Below are positions 44,949 through 54,711 of a DNA stretch of 64,000 nucleotides, piece after piece. Source of the stretch: Prolixibacteraceae bacterium (GTDB lineage Bacteria > Bacteroidota > Bacteroidia > Bacteroidales > Prolixibacteraceae); contig JABGRN010000010.1 in the NCBI GenBank assembly GCA_018648265.1, positions 23,256 to 87,255 on the forward strand. The letters run 5' to 3'. Under the pieces are notes generated by a model, which saw only the letters and a list, made by a program, of their open reading frames with translations, was not told where the DNA came from and searched no databases. Position 1 is the stretch's first letter. Each line of letters starts with the position of its first letter. The position numbers were made by a program, and so were the translations under genes.

Positions 44949-46055
44949 ATGAATAAAACAATACTAAAAATTTTGATAGTCCTGATTACCCTGTTTTTTA
45001 TTAATTGCAAAAAAGATATTGTGGAAATATACCATCCGATTCAAATATATTCTACAATAAAAAATGTCAGTGAATTTGGAAATAACGACGGAGAAATTGA
45101 CATAACTGTTTCTGGAGGCTCACAGCCCTATGAATTTAAATGGTCGAATAACCAGACAAGCGAAGATATTACCGGTTTAGCAGTTGGGGTTTACTCAATA
45201 ATAGTAACAGATTCCGACAATTTTTTCAAATCCGACACATTTGATGTTACGCAACCCGAACCTGACCCAATAATTGTTACGTTTGAAATTACCAGTCCCT
45301 CGGAGACTGGTGCAAACGATGGCTCAATTAACACGGTATTAGAAGGTGGATTTCCACCCTTTAGTTTTTTATGGTCCAATGGCTCTGATGCAAAAGATAT
45401 GACAAACTTAAGTACAGGAATTTATATTTTAACAATAACAGACAGTAAAGGACAAACACGAACCGACAGTGTAACATTAATAGACTACATAATAGATATC
45501 GACAAAAATATTTATTCAAAAATTAAAATTGGAAATCAAATTTGGATGGGAGAAAACCTGAAGGTAAAGCGTACTCCCGACAGTACAATAATTGAAAGCC
45601 ACGGGTATAACGACGACACAAGTTATGTAGAAATTTATGGTAGGTTATATACCTGGAATACAGCAATGAATGGTTTAAATGAAGAAAAATCACAGGGAAT
45701 TTGCCCGAGTGGTTGGCACATCCCCAGCGATGAAGAATTCAAAGAACTGGAGATATTTTTGGGAATGACACCGGAAGAAGCTGACCAGTCGAACATGTGG
45801 AGGAGTAAGGACGTAGGTACCAGGTTAAAATTTGGTGGCAGCTCGGGTTACGAAGCCCAATTGTCAGGAAGGCGTTCTTACACTGGAAGTTACGACATGA
45901 TCGATTGTATGGAATATATTTGGACATCAAATGAATACGGGAACAATGCCTGGCGAAGATGCCTCGATAAGAATGCAGGTGGAATAGGAAGGGCGAATAC
46001 TTTTCCTAAAACTTATGGGCTTTCAGTCAGATGTATAAAAACGAATGAAGATTAA
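44949..46055 (+). CDS. Lipoprotein with two SprB repeats and a FISUMP domain
   Basis: The 368-residue protein has a lipoprotein signal with Cys20 (FFINC). Two SprB-type repeats follow at about 38-105 and 110-178; each has the pattern GSxPYxFxWSNxxxxxDxxxLxxGxYxxxxTDS. SprB repeats are found in large gliding adhesins. A single FISUMP domain fills about 185-368 (IGNQIWMGENLKV, CPSGWHIPS, YGLSVRCIK). The anchoring by lipid, rather than by T9SS, differs from the FISUMP protein at 22262. Likely a surface lectin-like adhesin. Confidence 0.85.
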   Translation: MNKTILKILIVLITLFFINCKKDIVEIYHPIQIYSTIKNVSEFGNNDGEIDITVSGGSQPYEFKWSNNQTSEDITGLAVGVYSIIVTDSDNFFKSDTFDVTQPEPDPIIVTFEITSPSETGANDGSINTVLEGGFPPFSFLWSNGSDAKDMTNLSTGIYILTITDSKGQTRTDSVTLIDYIIDIDKNIYSKIKIGNQIWMGENLKVKRTPDSTIIESHGYNDDTSYVEIYGRLYTWNTAMNGLNEEKSQGICPSGWHIPSDEEFKELEIFLGMTPEEADQSNMWRSKDVGTRLKFGGSSGYEAQLSGRRSYTGSYDMIDCMEYIWTSNEYGNNAWRRCLDKNAGGIGRANTFPKTYGLSVRCIKTNED

Positions 46056-46358
46056 TGCAATATAAAGTAAGCAATGTTTTAAAAAATGTGCCAATTAACA
46101 AAACTCAAATTACAAATCTGTCCAGATAATAGAGGATAAATCCCAAATAGCAATATTCGTCTTTTGGGTACTGCTTATCATTTTCAATCAACTGTAACTA
46201 ACAAAGTTCAGAATAAAGAAAATTCTTAAAGTTGATTTACTAATACACCTTAAATTTGTACATTGTCGAAAAAATAATTTTTCACTCAGATTACTCGGAA
46301 GTAAGAATTGCTTTTTTGTTAAAACTTAAATTAGAAACCCTATAAAAATAAAACCATA
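46056..46358. other. Intergenic region, nothing recognised
   Basis: About 303 AT-rich bases before the rhodanese gene without ORF or evident repeat; presumably holds its promoter. Confidence 0.4.
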
Positions 46359-47354
46359 ATGAACCAAATTAAAATCCGAATAATAGTTTTTTCATTTTTG
46401 AGTTTGTTCGTTTTAACAGCAAACATCACAAAAGTTTTTTCCGAAAATATCTACAAAAAAATATCGGTTGCCTCGTGTGATAGTTTAATAAAGGCCAACG
46501 AAACCAACCCTAATTTTGTAATCCTCGATGTTCGAAGATCCACAGAGTGGAACCCTGATCATTTAAACGGTTCAATAAACCGAAATTATTACGACCCCGG
46601 TTTTGAAGCGCAGCTCGATGCTTTACCAAAGAATAAAATCTTTTTAATTCATTGTCAGTCGGGAGGCAGAAGCGGGGGAGCTTTTGCAAAAATGCAGACA
46701 CTTGGTTTTTCTGAAGTATATGATATGATTGGTGGAATGGGTAGCTGGAAAGCAAATTCTTATCCAACAACTTCGGTACATGAACCAAAGCTAATGCTGG
46801 TTTCTTACTTTGAAACTTCAGATGATACGAATATTACCGGTTCAACCGATACTATTGAAGTAACATTAACCAACCGGGCTAACGATACCTTAACTTTTGC
46901 ATCAGTTTCGTTTGACGATATACACGAAATTACAAACAATTTTGATTTAAATACTAAGTTGGCAGGTGCCGAAGATTATACTTTTTCAATATATCATACT
47001 CCTGGCTATTTTGAAAATGACTCGACAAAAATAATTATTGAAAGTAATGGGGGTCAGCTAATTATAAACATTGTTTACAAACAAGGCCTGCTTCAAAGTA
47101 GCCCGGTAGAAAAACTTATCGATTTGGTTATTTATCCAAATCCCGCAAAAAATAGGCTGTTTATAAAAAACAACTCGTTACTTGATATTAATGAAATTTC
47201 GATAATTAACATTAACGGACAATTGGTTTTGAATAAAACTTATTTCTCAATCCAAAATGGAATAGATATTTCAAATCTGCAAAACGGGTTATATTTTATC
47301 AGAATAAAAAGCGGGGACCAAAACTTTTCTAAAAAGTTAATAATAAAACGTTAG
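46359..47354 (+). CDS. Secreted rhodanese-domain protein with T9SS sorting domain
   Basis: The 331-residue protein has a Sec signal ending near KVFSEN. A rhodanese domain spans about 35-142: VILDVRRSTEW, then the catalytic-loop Cys in LIHCQSGGRSGGAF, and GGMGSWKANSYP at the end. A short linker with beta structure follows (about 145-245), then a type IX sorting domain (VIYPNPAKNRLFIK...KLIIKR). Rhodaneses transfer sulfane sulfur; extracellular export of one by T9SS is unusual. It may act on thiosulfate or polysulfide outside the cell. A fragment of the family-3 repeat begins right after its stop codon. Confidence 0.87.
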   Translation: MNQIKIRIIVFSFLSLFVLTANITKVFSENIYKKISVASCDSLIKANETNPNFVILDVRRSTEWNPDHLNGSINRNYYDPGFEAQLDALPKNKIFLIHCQSGGRSGGAFAKMQTLGFSEVYDMIGGMGSWKANSYPTTSVHEPKLMLVSYFETSDDTNITGSTDTIEVTLTNRANDTLTFASVSFDDIHEITNNFDLNTKLAGAEDYTFSIYHTPGYFENDSTKIIIESNGGQLIINIVYKQGLLQSSPVEKLIDLVIYPNPAKNRLFIKNNSLLDINEISIININGQLVLNKTYFSIQNGIDISNLQNGLYFIRIKSGDQNFSKKLIIKR

Positions 47355-47672
47355 TTTTAGAGATGCCCTTAATTAAATCGTATTTTTCAAAAAGCATCTA
47401 ACCAGAACTATTCATAAATTTATCTATTCTGAATTCAAACTACTTTGAATAAAGAAAATCCTCGATTCTCGATTCTCAAAATGCTAAGGCTATTTCTGCA
47501 GTGCTCAACTCTGTGCTTCCCTTTATTCTGTGCATTTTGAATTCTCATAACGAAAAACTCATGAATAATTCAGGCTACCAAAAAAATCACACCCCTAAAA
47601 GTATAATTTGCAAAATCTTTAAAAAGAGATAAATTAGCAACTTCTTTTTTTAAAACCTTTAAAATCTAAAGC
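47355..47672. repeat. Intergenic region with a family-3 repeat end at its left edge
   Basis: TTTTAGAGATGCCC at 47355 begins one base after the rhodanese stop codon and equals the right end of the element at 21805-21966. No matching left end is visible. Further on, GAATAAAG and CTTTATTC (about 47450-47528) flank a small imperfect hairpin with a tandem CGATTCT. No ORF is seen. Confidence 0.5.
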
Positions 47673-48902
47673 GTGAAAATTTTTAAATTAAAACTTCACT
47701 GGCAAATTCTTATTGCATTAATTTTAGCAGTACTGTTCGGATACTATATTCCAAGCGGAGTTACTTATGTAGCATGGATGGGCGACATTTTTCTGCGTGC
47801 ATTAAAAATGGTAATCATTCCCCTAATTTTTAGCTCAATAATTAGTGGCGTAACCAGCATGGGAGAAGGAAATAACCTTGGCCGAATGGGACTAAAAACA
47901 CTCTCCTATTATTTAGCCACCAGCACACTGGCAATTTTAACCGGGTTGATAATTGTAAACCTCGTGAAACCGGGCGTCGGTGTTGACCTGGGTTTTTCAG
48001 AATCGGTAGAAGGCCTGGCAGAAAAAGCAGGTTCGATGAAAGACATTCTATACCGCATTGTTCCTGAAAATATTGTTGATGCCATGGCACAGGGAACCAT
48101 TTTATCGGTCATATTTTTTGCCATTATTTTCGGATATTTTATTACAACTGTAGATAAAAAATACAAAGAATCGCTTACCACTTTTTTCGATGCAGTTTTT
48201 GAAGTGATGATGAAAATAACCCTTTTTATTATCAAATTCACTCCCCTTGGCATTTTCGGAATTGTTGCCAAAGAAGTTGCACGAAACGGCGACCAATTGG
48301 GGAATATTGCCGGAAGTCTTGCGATATACAGTGTGTGCGTTGTTGCTGGATTATTAATACATGCGTTTATTTTTCTTCCGCTAATTGTACGGTTTGTTGG
48401 CAAGGCAAAACCTTTTACACATTTCAGAAATATGGCTACCCCGTTGTTGACAGCATTTTCAACATCGTCGTCGAGTGCCACTTTACCACTTACCATGGAG
48501 GCACTGGAACATAAAAGTGGTGTGTCGAACAAAGTTACCAGCTTTACATTACCATTGGGAGCCACAATAAATATGGATGGGACAGCACTTTATGAATGTG
48601 TGGCGGCCATGTTTATTGCTCAGGCTTATGGTGTCGATTTATCGTTTGGCGAGCAGGCAATTGTTGTTGTTACTGCATTGCTGGCATCGATTGGCGCAGC
48701 AGGAATTCCAATGGCCGGATTGGTAATGATTACTGTTGTTTTAACGGCAATTGGATTACCACTTGAAGGAATAGGGCTTATTTTAGCAGTTGACAGGGTT
48801 CTGGACATGCTGCGCACGTCAGTAAATGTTTGGAGCGACAGTTGCGGCGCTGTTACCATTGCACGGTCGGAAAAAGAGATAACAAATGTGGCGTTAGAAT
48901 AA
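47673..48902 (+). CDS. Dicarboxylate/amino acid:cation symporter (DAACS family)
   Basis: The 409-residue transporter starts at GTG, which gives the correct N-terminus (KLHWQILIALILAVLFGYY). Family marks are ALKMVIIPLIFSSII, the hairpin motif STSSSSATLP, and the substrate-binding NMDGTALYE near the C-terminus. It would import C4-dicarboxylates, glutamate or aspartate with sodium or protons, at the inner membrane. Length is normal. A two-component pair follows on the same strand after 154 bases, but there is no evidence that it controls this gene. Confidence 0.95.
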   Translation: MKIFKLKLHWQILIALILAVLFGYYIPSGVTYVAWMGDIFLRALKMVIIPLIFSSIISGVTSMGEGNNLGRMGLKTLSYYLATSTLAILTGLIIVNLVKPGVGVDLGFSESVEGLAEKAGSMKDILYRIVPENIVDAMAQGTILSVIFFAIIFGYFITTVDKKYKESLTTFFDAVFEVMMKITLFIIKFTPLGIFGIVAKEVARNGDQLGNIAGSLAIYSVCVVAGLLIHAFIFLPLIVRFVGKAKPFTHFRNMATPLLTAFSTSSSSATLPLTMEALEHKSGVSNKVTSFTLPLGATINMDGTALYECVAAMFIAQAYGVDLSFGEQAIVVVTALLASIGAAGIPMAGLVMITVVLTAIGLPLEGIGLILAVDRVLDMLRTSVNVWSDSCGAVTIARSEKEITNVALE

Positions 48903-49056
48903 TACAGATAACTACGAAATATTAAAAATAATCTGCAAAACCTATTTACTAATCGACAACTTTTATTGGGCGAATAAATAATACAATTGGCAGAAAATCA
49001 TTATTTAATTTCAATAAAACCCGTACAATTGCAATAGAAATGCATTTTAGCCCGAG

Positions 49057-50076
49057 ATGAAAATTTTTAAATACCGAATTTTAAATCATATCCTATTTTG
49101 GATATTAATTTTTTCGTTTTATACCATTCCTCTTATACTATCATTCGGTTTTAGTTTTGAAGCCTTTATCAACCTTATTTATATTCCATTTGATATATTA
49201 GCAGTTTGCTTTGTTATTGAATTTTTAATTCCTCGTTTCTTATTCAAAAAAAGAAATCTGTTTATTTTCCTGTTTGGAACGGTAATGGTTATTTCTTTGA
49301 ATATTGTAATATCGCAATATATAAAATACAATATTCAACCTTCATTGGGATTTTGGGTGGCGCGCCGACCGTTGGTGTCAGACCTGTTTTATTCGCTGCT
49401 CTCGAACTTCATGATTGTTGGCATGGCCTCAGCATTAAAAATTTTACGATATACGTACAACATTCAGTTAACACAAACAGAATTAAAGAAAAGAAGCATT
49501 CAGTCGGAACTTGGAATTTTGCGTTCGCAGGTCAATCCACATTTCCTGTTTAATGTACTGAATAACATCGACGCCCTTATTTTTGAAGACAAAGAAAAAG
49601 CTTCCAACGCCATTTTCCTTTTATCGAAAATTATGCGTTTTATGTTGCAGGAATCATCAGAAGAAAAAGTAATGCTTAGTAAGGAGCTTGATTACATCAA
49701 GGATTACCTGGAATTGGCAAAGTTAAGTTTCAAAGACCCAAAATTCCTTAAATTCAGCAGCGCCGGAAATATAAACTCGAAACAAATCCCGCCCCTTCTT
49801 TTTATTCCAATTATTGAAAACACGATAAAACATTGCAATAAAAAGGCAAATCCGCCTGGCATTCAAATTAAATTTAATGTCGAAGACGATTTTATCGAAC
49901 TCAACACATCAAATTTTGTAAAACGAAACGACTTTAAACTCCCGGACAAAAGTTTATGTTCCGGCTTAAAAAATGTTGAAAAACGTTTAAAATTGCTGTA
50001 CGGCGAAAACTATATTTTTGATATTAACCGTGATATGGATAAATTTGATGTGTATATAAAAATTTCTTTGTCATGA
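49057..50076 (+). CDS. LytS/YpdA-type sensor histidine kinase
   Basis: The 339-residue protein has four transmembrane segments in the first 130 residues, a linker helix, and a His_kinase (PF06580) domain with the phosphoacceptor His162 in QVNPHFLFNVLNN. The ATP-binding region keeps the N box as PIIENTIKHC and a G box in SGLKNVEKRLKLLYG. It autophosphorylates and passes phosphate to the LytTR regulator encoded immediately downstream, whose ATG overlaps its stop codon (ATGA, 4 bases), implying translational coupling. There is no periplasmic sensor domain of size, so the ligand may be membrane-derived. Confidence 0.93.
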   Translation: MKIFKYRILNHILFWILIFSFYTIPLILSFGFSFEAFINLIYIPFDILAVCFVIEFLIPRFLFKKRNLFIFLFGTVMVISLNIVISQYIKYNIQPSLGFWVARRPLVSDLFYSLLSNFMIVGMASALKILRYTYNIQLTQTELKKRSIQSELGILRSQVNPHFLFNVLNNIDALIFEDKEKASNAIFLLSKIMRFMLQESSEEKVMLSKELDYIKDYLELAKLSFKDPKFLKFSSAGNINSKQIPPLLFIPIIENTIKHCNKKANPPGIQIKFNVEDDFIELNTSNFVKRNDFKLPDKSLCSGLKNVEKRLKLLYGENYIFDINRDMDKFDVYIKISLS

Positions 50077-50813
50077 AGATGAATTGTATTGCGGTTGATG
50101 ATGAAATCCTGGCACTAAAAAAAATAAAAAGGTATGCCGAAAAAATTGATTATCTGAATCTTCTCGGAACATTCGACAACGCCCTTTCCACATTTTCTTT
50201 TATCCGTGAAAATAAAGTAGATCTAATTTTTCTTGATATCCAAATGGACGAATTCACCGGGATACAGTTACTCGAAACCATTAAAGATCCCCCATACGTA
50301 ATTCTAACCACCGCCTTCGACGAATACGCCCTAAAAGCTTACGAGTTGGATGTTATCGATTATTTGCTAAAACCTATTCCATTCGAACGTTTTATAAAAG
50401 CAGTTGAGAAAGTTTATGCGCGGTTTCTAAAAGAGGCCAATCTACAAACACAACAAGTTTCTATTGACAATAATATACCACAACCCGATAAACCGACTTA
50501 CACTTTTATTAAATCGGGCAACAAAACCATTAAAATTTATTTCAACAAAATTTTGTACATCGAAGGAATGCGCGATTACCTTCAAATACACACCGAAGAC
50601 AGTAAGATTATGACCCTCCTGAATTTTAAAACAATCCAGGAATTATTGGATCCACATAAATTTATGAGGGTGCACAAATCATACATTATTGCCATTAATA
50701 AAATAGATTATATTGAAAATAACGCAATAAAAATACGGAACAAATTAATTCCGGTCAGCAATACTTACAAAGTTGCTTTTTTCAATCTGCTGAATAAAAA
50801 AAATTTTATCTGA
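50073..50813 (+). CDS. LytTR-family response regulator
   Basis: The 246-residue protein has a receiver domain (about 1-120) with Asp9/Asp10 and the phosphoacceptor Asp55 in LIFLDIQM, and a LytTR DNA-binding domain (about 139-246) with FIKSGNKTIKI and MRVHKSYIIAINKIDYI. It pairs with the LytS-type kinase upstream. LytTR regulators bind direct repeats upstream of few target genes, often next to their own gene. The next gene (a lipoprotein with a beta-lactamase fold) starts 153 bases downstream and is a candidate target, which is inference. Confidence 0.95.
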   Translation: MKMNCIAVDDEILALKKIKRYAEKIDYLNLLGTFDNALSTFSFIRENKVDLIFLDIQMDEFTGIQLLETIKDPPYVILTTAFDEYALKAYELDVIDYLLKPIPFERFIKAVEKVYARFLKEANLQTQQVSIDNNIPQPDKPTYTFIKSGNKTIKIYFNKILYIEGMRDYLQIHTEDSKIMTLLNFKTIQELLDPHKFMRVHKSYIIAINKIDYIENNAIKIRNKLIPVSNTYKVAFFNLLNKKNFI

Positions 50814-50966
50814 ATTATTAATTCCAAATAACCGGACTGCCAATCTATTACATTTTTGCCCAACAATTTTTAACAATATTTTTCATTTCTAAAATCCTTA
50901 TTTTAACGAAATTTCTATTTTTGCTACGATTTTATAAATATCTCAAAAATTCAAAATAAAGGGAAA

Positions 50967-52094
50967 ATGAAAAAAGTATTTCAGATTGTAATTTTACTGA
51001 CAATTATATTAGGTTTTTCAAATTGCAGGAAATCAGATAGCGGCCTTTTGTACGACAAAAAGTATATCGAGGAAATTAGATTAGCCCGTAAGGAAGCCGG
51101 TTTTTATATGGCCCGGGATTTTATTCCTGGTGCCACATTTGCCATTGCTAAAGATGGCAAACTTATCTATTCCGAAGGATTAGGATTGGCGTCGAAAGAT
51201 TTAGATGTTCCGGTTAATCGGAATACTAAATTCAGGATAGGTGAAATTTCAGAAATAATCACATCTTTGGCTTACCATCTTTTGGTCGAAAATGGCACCC
51301 TTCACTCAGATTCGGCTGTTCAGCACTATTTACCTGATTTCCCCGAAAAAGAGCACAAACTTACCCTCGATAATCTTTCAAATCATTCCTCTGGAATTCG
51401 AATACCGTCGAATGATGAAGTAAACTGGAAAGGTTTAAATGTTAGTATTGAAAGAGGGCTCGAAATGTTCAAAGACGATCCACTTATTTCTTATCCGGGA
51501 TGGGATGATGAGAATTCGCCATTTAGTTATAACCTATTGGGAGCTGTAATTGAAAAAGCAAAGGGAGAAAGATTTCATAAGATAATTAAAGAGTTAGTTA
51601 CAGATACGCTAAACTTGTTAAATACCGGGATTGACAATCCGCTAATTACTATAAAAGGCCGGTCTGATTTTTATGATAACGGTTTTATGTTGCATGTGGA
51701 AAATGCAGATTTTATCGACTTGCGATACCGGGCTCCCTCGCAAGGATTCCTTTCGAATGCCGAAGACCTGGCAAAACTCGGAAATGCCATGCTCTATTCC
51801 GATTACATTTCGGAAGATGTTAAAGAGAGAATATTTACCCCGGTTTTTTTACAATCGGGATTTCCGGTACAATTGTCGAATGGCTGGGTTGTTTCAGAAG
51901 ACCAATCGGGCAGAAAATATTATGCCCGTTCGGGGCATGTAACCGGTGGAGGAGCTTCATTGCTGATTTTCCCGGATGAGAAATTAGTAATGGCCGGAAC
52001 AATAAATATTACCGGAAACACAGACGGTATTCCACTTTTTAAAATGGCAGTCCCATTTTTAACTGTACCTGAATCTCAAAATAATAATGATTGA
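50967..52094 (+). CDS. Class C beta-lactamase-fold lipoprotein lacking catalytic motifs (probable pseudoenzyme)
   Basis: The 375-residue protein has a lipoprotein signal with Cys20 (GFSNC). The fold is clearly that of serine hydrolases of the beta-lactamase (PF00144) family: PGATFAIAKDGKLIYSEGLG, LTLDNLSNHSSGI, YNLLGAVIEKAKG and GHVTGGGASLLIFPDEKLVMAG. The SxxK active-site motif, however, reads E93-I-S-E96 in FRIGEISE, and the YxN motif is replaced by N183-S-P185. So neither the nucleophile nor its general bases remain. It is more likely a binding or regulatory protein than an enzyme. It follows the LytTR regulator gene. Confidence 0.85.
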   Translation: MKKVFQIVILLTIILGFSNCRKSDSGLLYDKKYIEEIRLARKEAGFYMARDFIPGATFAIAKDGKLIYSEGLGLASKDLDVPVNRNTKFRIGEISEIITSLAYHLLVENGTLHSDSAVQHYLPDFPEKEHKLTLDNLSNHSSGIRIPSNDEVNWKGLNVSIERGLEMFKDDPLISYPGWDDENSPFSYNLLGAVIEKAKGERFHKIIKELVTDTLNLLNTGIDNPLITIKGRSDFYDNGFMLHVENADFIDLRYRAPSQGFLSNAEDLAKLGNAMLYSDYISEDVKERIFTPVFLQSGFPVQLSNGWVVSEDQSGRKYYARSGHVTGGGASLLIFPDEKLVMAGTINITGNTDGIPLFKMAVPFLTVPESQNNND

Positions 52095-52369
52095 GGTTTT
52101 TCTAAAAAGTTTTAATTTAGACGTATCTTATTTCTAATATACGTGTTTTTTTCACGGAAAATGACAAATATCAATTATAAAATTACAAACCTGGCTGGCA
52201 ATTGACTGATAAATCGCGTAAAAAAATATCAAAAATACAAATTGCTTGAAACACGATAAGGAATAGTTTAGGATTTGAATATTTAAAAAAATTGAAACTT
52301 ATTTGTTTATTGCTATTTTGAGATTTGTCTTTTCCAGTTTATCTGGGTTAGGGTTTAAATTAAACTTTT

Positions 52370-52987
52370 ATGGAATCACTTATTTTTTTAGGAGTTATTT
52401 TAGGTTTGGCGGCAGGTATATTTGCAACTACCTATTTTTTCAAAAATAAAAGTAACAGGCAGTTAAAAGAACAATCGGTTATTTTACTTGAAAAAATAAA
52501 TCAGGTTTGCAAATTAATAACAGTTGAAGGCGAATTCTCAGAAATATTTACGCACCGCGATATTAAAAGTACATTTTTTAACCTTGTACAACTTGAGAAA
52601 AAAGCATTAATTATTATTAAAGCAAAAGTGCTAATTGGTTTCGATCTCACTAAATTAAATATTGAAATTGTAGCTGATAAAAAACAAGTGAAACTTACGA
52701 AATTCCCAGCCCCTGAAATATTAAGCATAGAAACCGATCTGGAATATTACGATGTGCAAAAAGGAATAATAAATAAATTTTCAGGTTCAGACTTAACCAA
52801 TCTGAATAAAAAATCGAAAGACTTTATTCGCAAAAAAGTAGAAAGTAGCCATTTAATTCAAATTGCCCGGAACCAGGCAAGCGACACAATTTCTGTAATA
52901 AAGCAACTAATTGAATCGCTTGGTTGGGAATTGGTATCTGATAAAATACAGGATAAATTGAAAGAACACAGGCAGTTAAAAGAGTGA
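52370..52987 (+). CDS. DUF4230 domain protein with N-terminal membrane anchor
   Basis: The 205-residue protein has an N-terminal transmembrane helix (about 4-24) and a DUF4230 domain (about 40-190), with the typical EGEFSEIFTHRD and KAKVLIGFDLTKLNIEI strands and the C-terminal helix with a AxxxIxxLxxxLGWE pattern. DUF4230 proteins are widespread and of unknown function, usually single-pass membrane proteins. It stands alone, with 275 bases upstream in which I see no feature. Confidence 0.85.
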   Translation: MESLIFLGVILGLAAGIFATTYFFKNKSNRQLKEQSVILLEKINQVCKLITVEGEFSEIFTHRDIKSTFFNLVQLEKKALIIIKAKVLIGFDLTKLNIEIVADKKQVKLTKFPAPEILSIETDLEYYDVQKGIINKFSGSDLTNLNKKSKDFIRKKVESSHLIQIARNQASDTISVIKQLIESLGWELVSDKIQDKLKEHRQLKE

Positions 52988-53131
52988 TCAGTTATCAGTC
53001 GCAGTGTTCAGTGTAGTGTTCATTGAATTAAGAATCAAACAGGAAAAGTGTCAATTTCTGAATCGGTGATAAATAACAAATGAAAACACAAATAGACTTT
53101 AGGAAATTATGTTTTCACAATTATTAAAAAA

Positions 53132-53464
53132 CTAACGGGAACAATTTACGCAGGTACGTGCTTGTGGCATAATTAAAATGCGCCCCAGCGGGATTGCCTG
53201 GTTGCAATTTATGCACAAACCAAAATCTTTATCATCAATTTTCGAAAGTGCAATATTAAGTTTTAACAATTTTTCTTTTGCATTTCGCAGGGCAGCTTCT
53301 GTAACACTTTTATTGTTAATTGCATCCATCCGCGAAATCCTTCCAATTGCATTTTCCGGCTCCACCGGGCGTGTTAATTCAGTGTATTCCGAAATTTGCT
53401 TTTCAGTTTTCTGAATTTCAGTTTCAATCTTAATTTTAACTTCCGTTTTGTTGATCTTTGACAT
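53132..53464 (-). CDS. DksA/TraR C4 zinc-finger protein
   Basis: The 110-residue protein has an N-terminal coiled coil (about 1-75) and a C-terminal C4 zinc finger formed by CINC and CVNC separated by 18 residues. This is the DksA/TraR family, whose members bind the secondary channel of RNA polymerase with ppGpp. It lacks the two Asp at the tip of the coiled coil in the form seen in E. coli DksA, so activity may differ. Its start is 10 bases after the ftsY stop, suggesting a shared transcript. Confidence 0.88.
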   Translation of the reverse strand: MSKINKTEVKIKIETEIQKTEKQISEYTELTRPVEPENAIGRISRMDAINNKSVTEAALRNAKEKLLKLNIALSKIDDKDFGLCINCNQAIPLGRILIMPQARTCVNCSR

Positions 53465-53474
53465 TCTTTAATAT

Positions 53475-54425
53475 TTACGAAAAAAGTGACTCAACAAATT
53501 CTTGTCTCCTGAAAATTTGCAGGTGTTCCATTTTTTCGCCAATTCCAATATATTTCACCGGAATTTTAAACTGATCGGATATTCCAATAACTACACCACC
53601 TTTTGCAGTGCCGTCGAGTTTTGTAAGAGCCAAAGATGTAACTTCGGTTGCCTTAGTAAATTGTTTGGCCTGCTCAAATGCATTTTGCCCTGTTGAGCCA
53701 TCTAAAATCAATAAAACTTCGTGAGGTGCATCGGGAATAATTTTTTGCATCACCTTTTTTATTTTGGCGAGCTCATTCATTAAGTTGACTTTATTATGCA
53801 ACCTGCCTGCCGTATCGATAATTACGATGTCGGTATTGTTTGCCTTTGCCGAAGCCAGCGTATCAAAAGCTACAGATGCCGGGTCGGAACCCATTTTTTG
53901 TTTTACCAAAGGGACATCAACCCTTTTTGCCCATACTTCTAATTGATCGATGGCAGCAGCCCGAAATGTGTCTGCTGCTCCAAGAACAACCGATTTTCCG
54001 GCCTTCTTAAAATTGTAGGCCAATTTTCCAATGGTTGTTGTTTTTCCTACTCCATTAACCCCAACAACTAAAATTACATAAGGCTCATCTGTTTCGGGCA
54101 GTTCAAAATCGGATACATCGGCTGAGTTATTTTCTTCTAAAAGAGCAGCAATTTCTTGTTTTAAAATTACGTTTAATTCGCTCACTCCCAAATATTTTTC
54201 CTTATCAACACGTTCCTCAATCCGTTCAATAATTTTCAGCGTAGTATCAACACCAACATCCGAAGTAATTAGTACTTCTTCCAGGTTATCAAGCACTTCA
54301 TCGTCAACTTTTGATTTCCCAATTACAGCCCGGCTTAATTTTTTAAATACACTTTCTTTGGTTTTTGAAAGCCCTTTTTCAAGGTTCTCTTTTTTATTTT
54401 TACTGAAATTTCCGAATAAGGCCAT
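53475..54425 (-). CDS. ftsY: Signal recognition particle receptor FtsY
   Basis: The 316-residue protein carries an NG domain: an alpha-helical N domain (about 20-100) and a GTPase domain with P-loop GVNGVGKTTTIGKL, the DTFRAAA motif, DTAGR and the TKLDG motif. It guides ribosome-bound membrane proteins to the Sec translocon with SRP. The acidic A domain of E. coli FtsY is almost absent, as usual in Bacteroidota. The genes upstream on the same strand (rpmB, rpmG, DUF4295) are the conserved neighbours. A terminator lies in between. Confidence 0.97.
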   Translation of the reverse strand: MALFGNFSKNKKENLEKGLSKTKESVFKKLSRAVIGKSKVDDEVLDNLEEVLITSDVGVDTTLKIIERIEERVDKEKYLGVSELNVILKQEIAALLEENNSADVSDFELPETDEPYVILVVGVNGVGKTTTIGKLAYNFKKAGKSVVLGAADTFRAAAIDQLEVWAKRVDVPLVKQKMGSDPASVAFDTLASAKANNTDIVIIDTAGRLHNKVNLMNELAKIKKVMQKIIPDAPHEVLLILDGSTGQNAFEQAKQFTKATEVTSLALTKLDGTAKGGVVIGISDQFKIPVKYIGIGEKMEHLQIFRRQEFVESLFS

Positions 54426-54498
54426 AATTTACTGATTTTCAGAAGCTAAAAATAATATTATTTTTCTTCCATTTTAAGTTATTCCCGATAGAAAACAA

Positions 54499-54528
54499 AA
54501 AAAGCTTCCACCGTTGATGAAAGCTTTT
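54499..54528 (-). terminator. Terminator of the rpmB-rpmG-DUF4295 operon
   Basis: Read on the minus strand, AAAAGCTTTC and GGAAGCTTTT pair around a short loop and run into TTTTTG. It lies between the DUF4295 gene and ftsY, so ftsY needs its own promoter or read-through. Confidence 0.8.
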
Positions 54529-54549
54529 CCTTGTAATCGGAATTTCGTA

Positions 54550-54702
54550 TTATTTTTTAAAATAATCTTTTACGTCGTCGTTTGGAACTACCTCTTCCTT
54601 AAAGGAATACGCTCCTGTTTTAGGCGATTTAACCATTTTAATTACTTTGGCAAAACCTTTACCCTCTCCTTTTTGTAATGATGCAACTGTTTTCTTTGCC
54701 AT
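54550..54702 (-). CDS. DUF4295 small protein
   Basis: A 50-residue protein starting MAKKTVASLQKGEG and ending DDVKDYFKK. It matches the DUF4295 family, a lysine-rich small protein found only in Bacteroidota and encoded beside rpmG. It starts 9 bases after the rpmG stop codon and is expected to be a ribosome-associated or ribosomal-like protein because of its conserved linkage. Its exact role is not known. Confidence 0.9.
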   Translation of the reverse strand: MAKKTVASLQKGEGKGFAKVIKMVKSPKTGAYSFKEEVVPNDDVKDYFKK

Positions 54703-54711
54703 AACTTTTTC

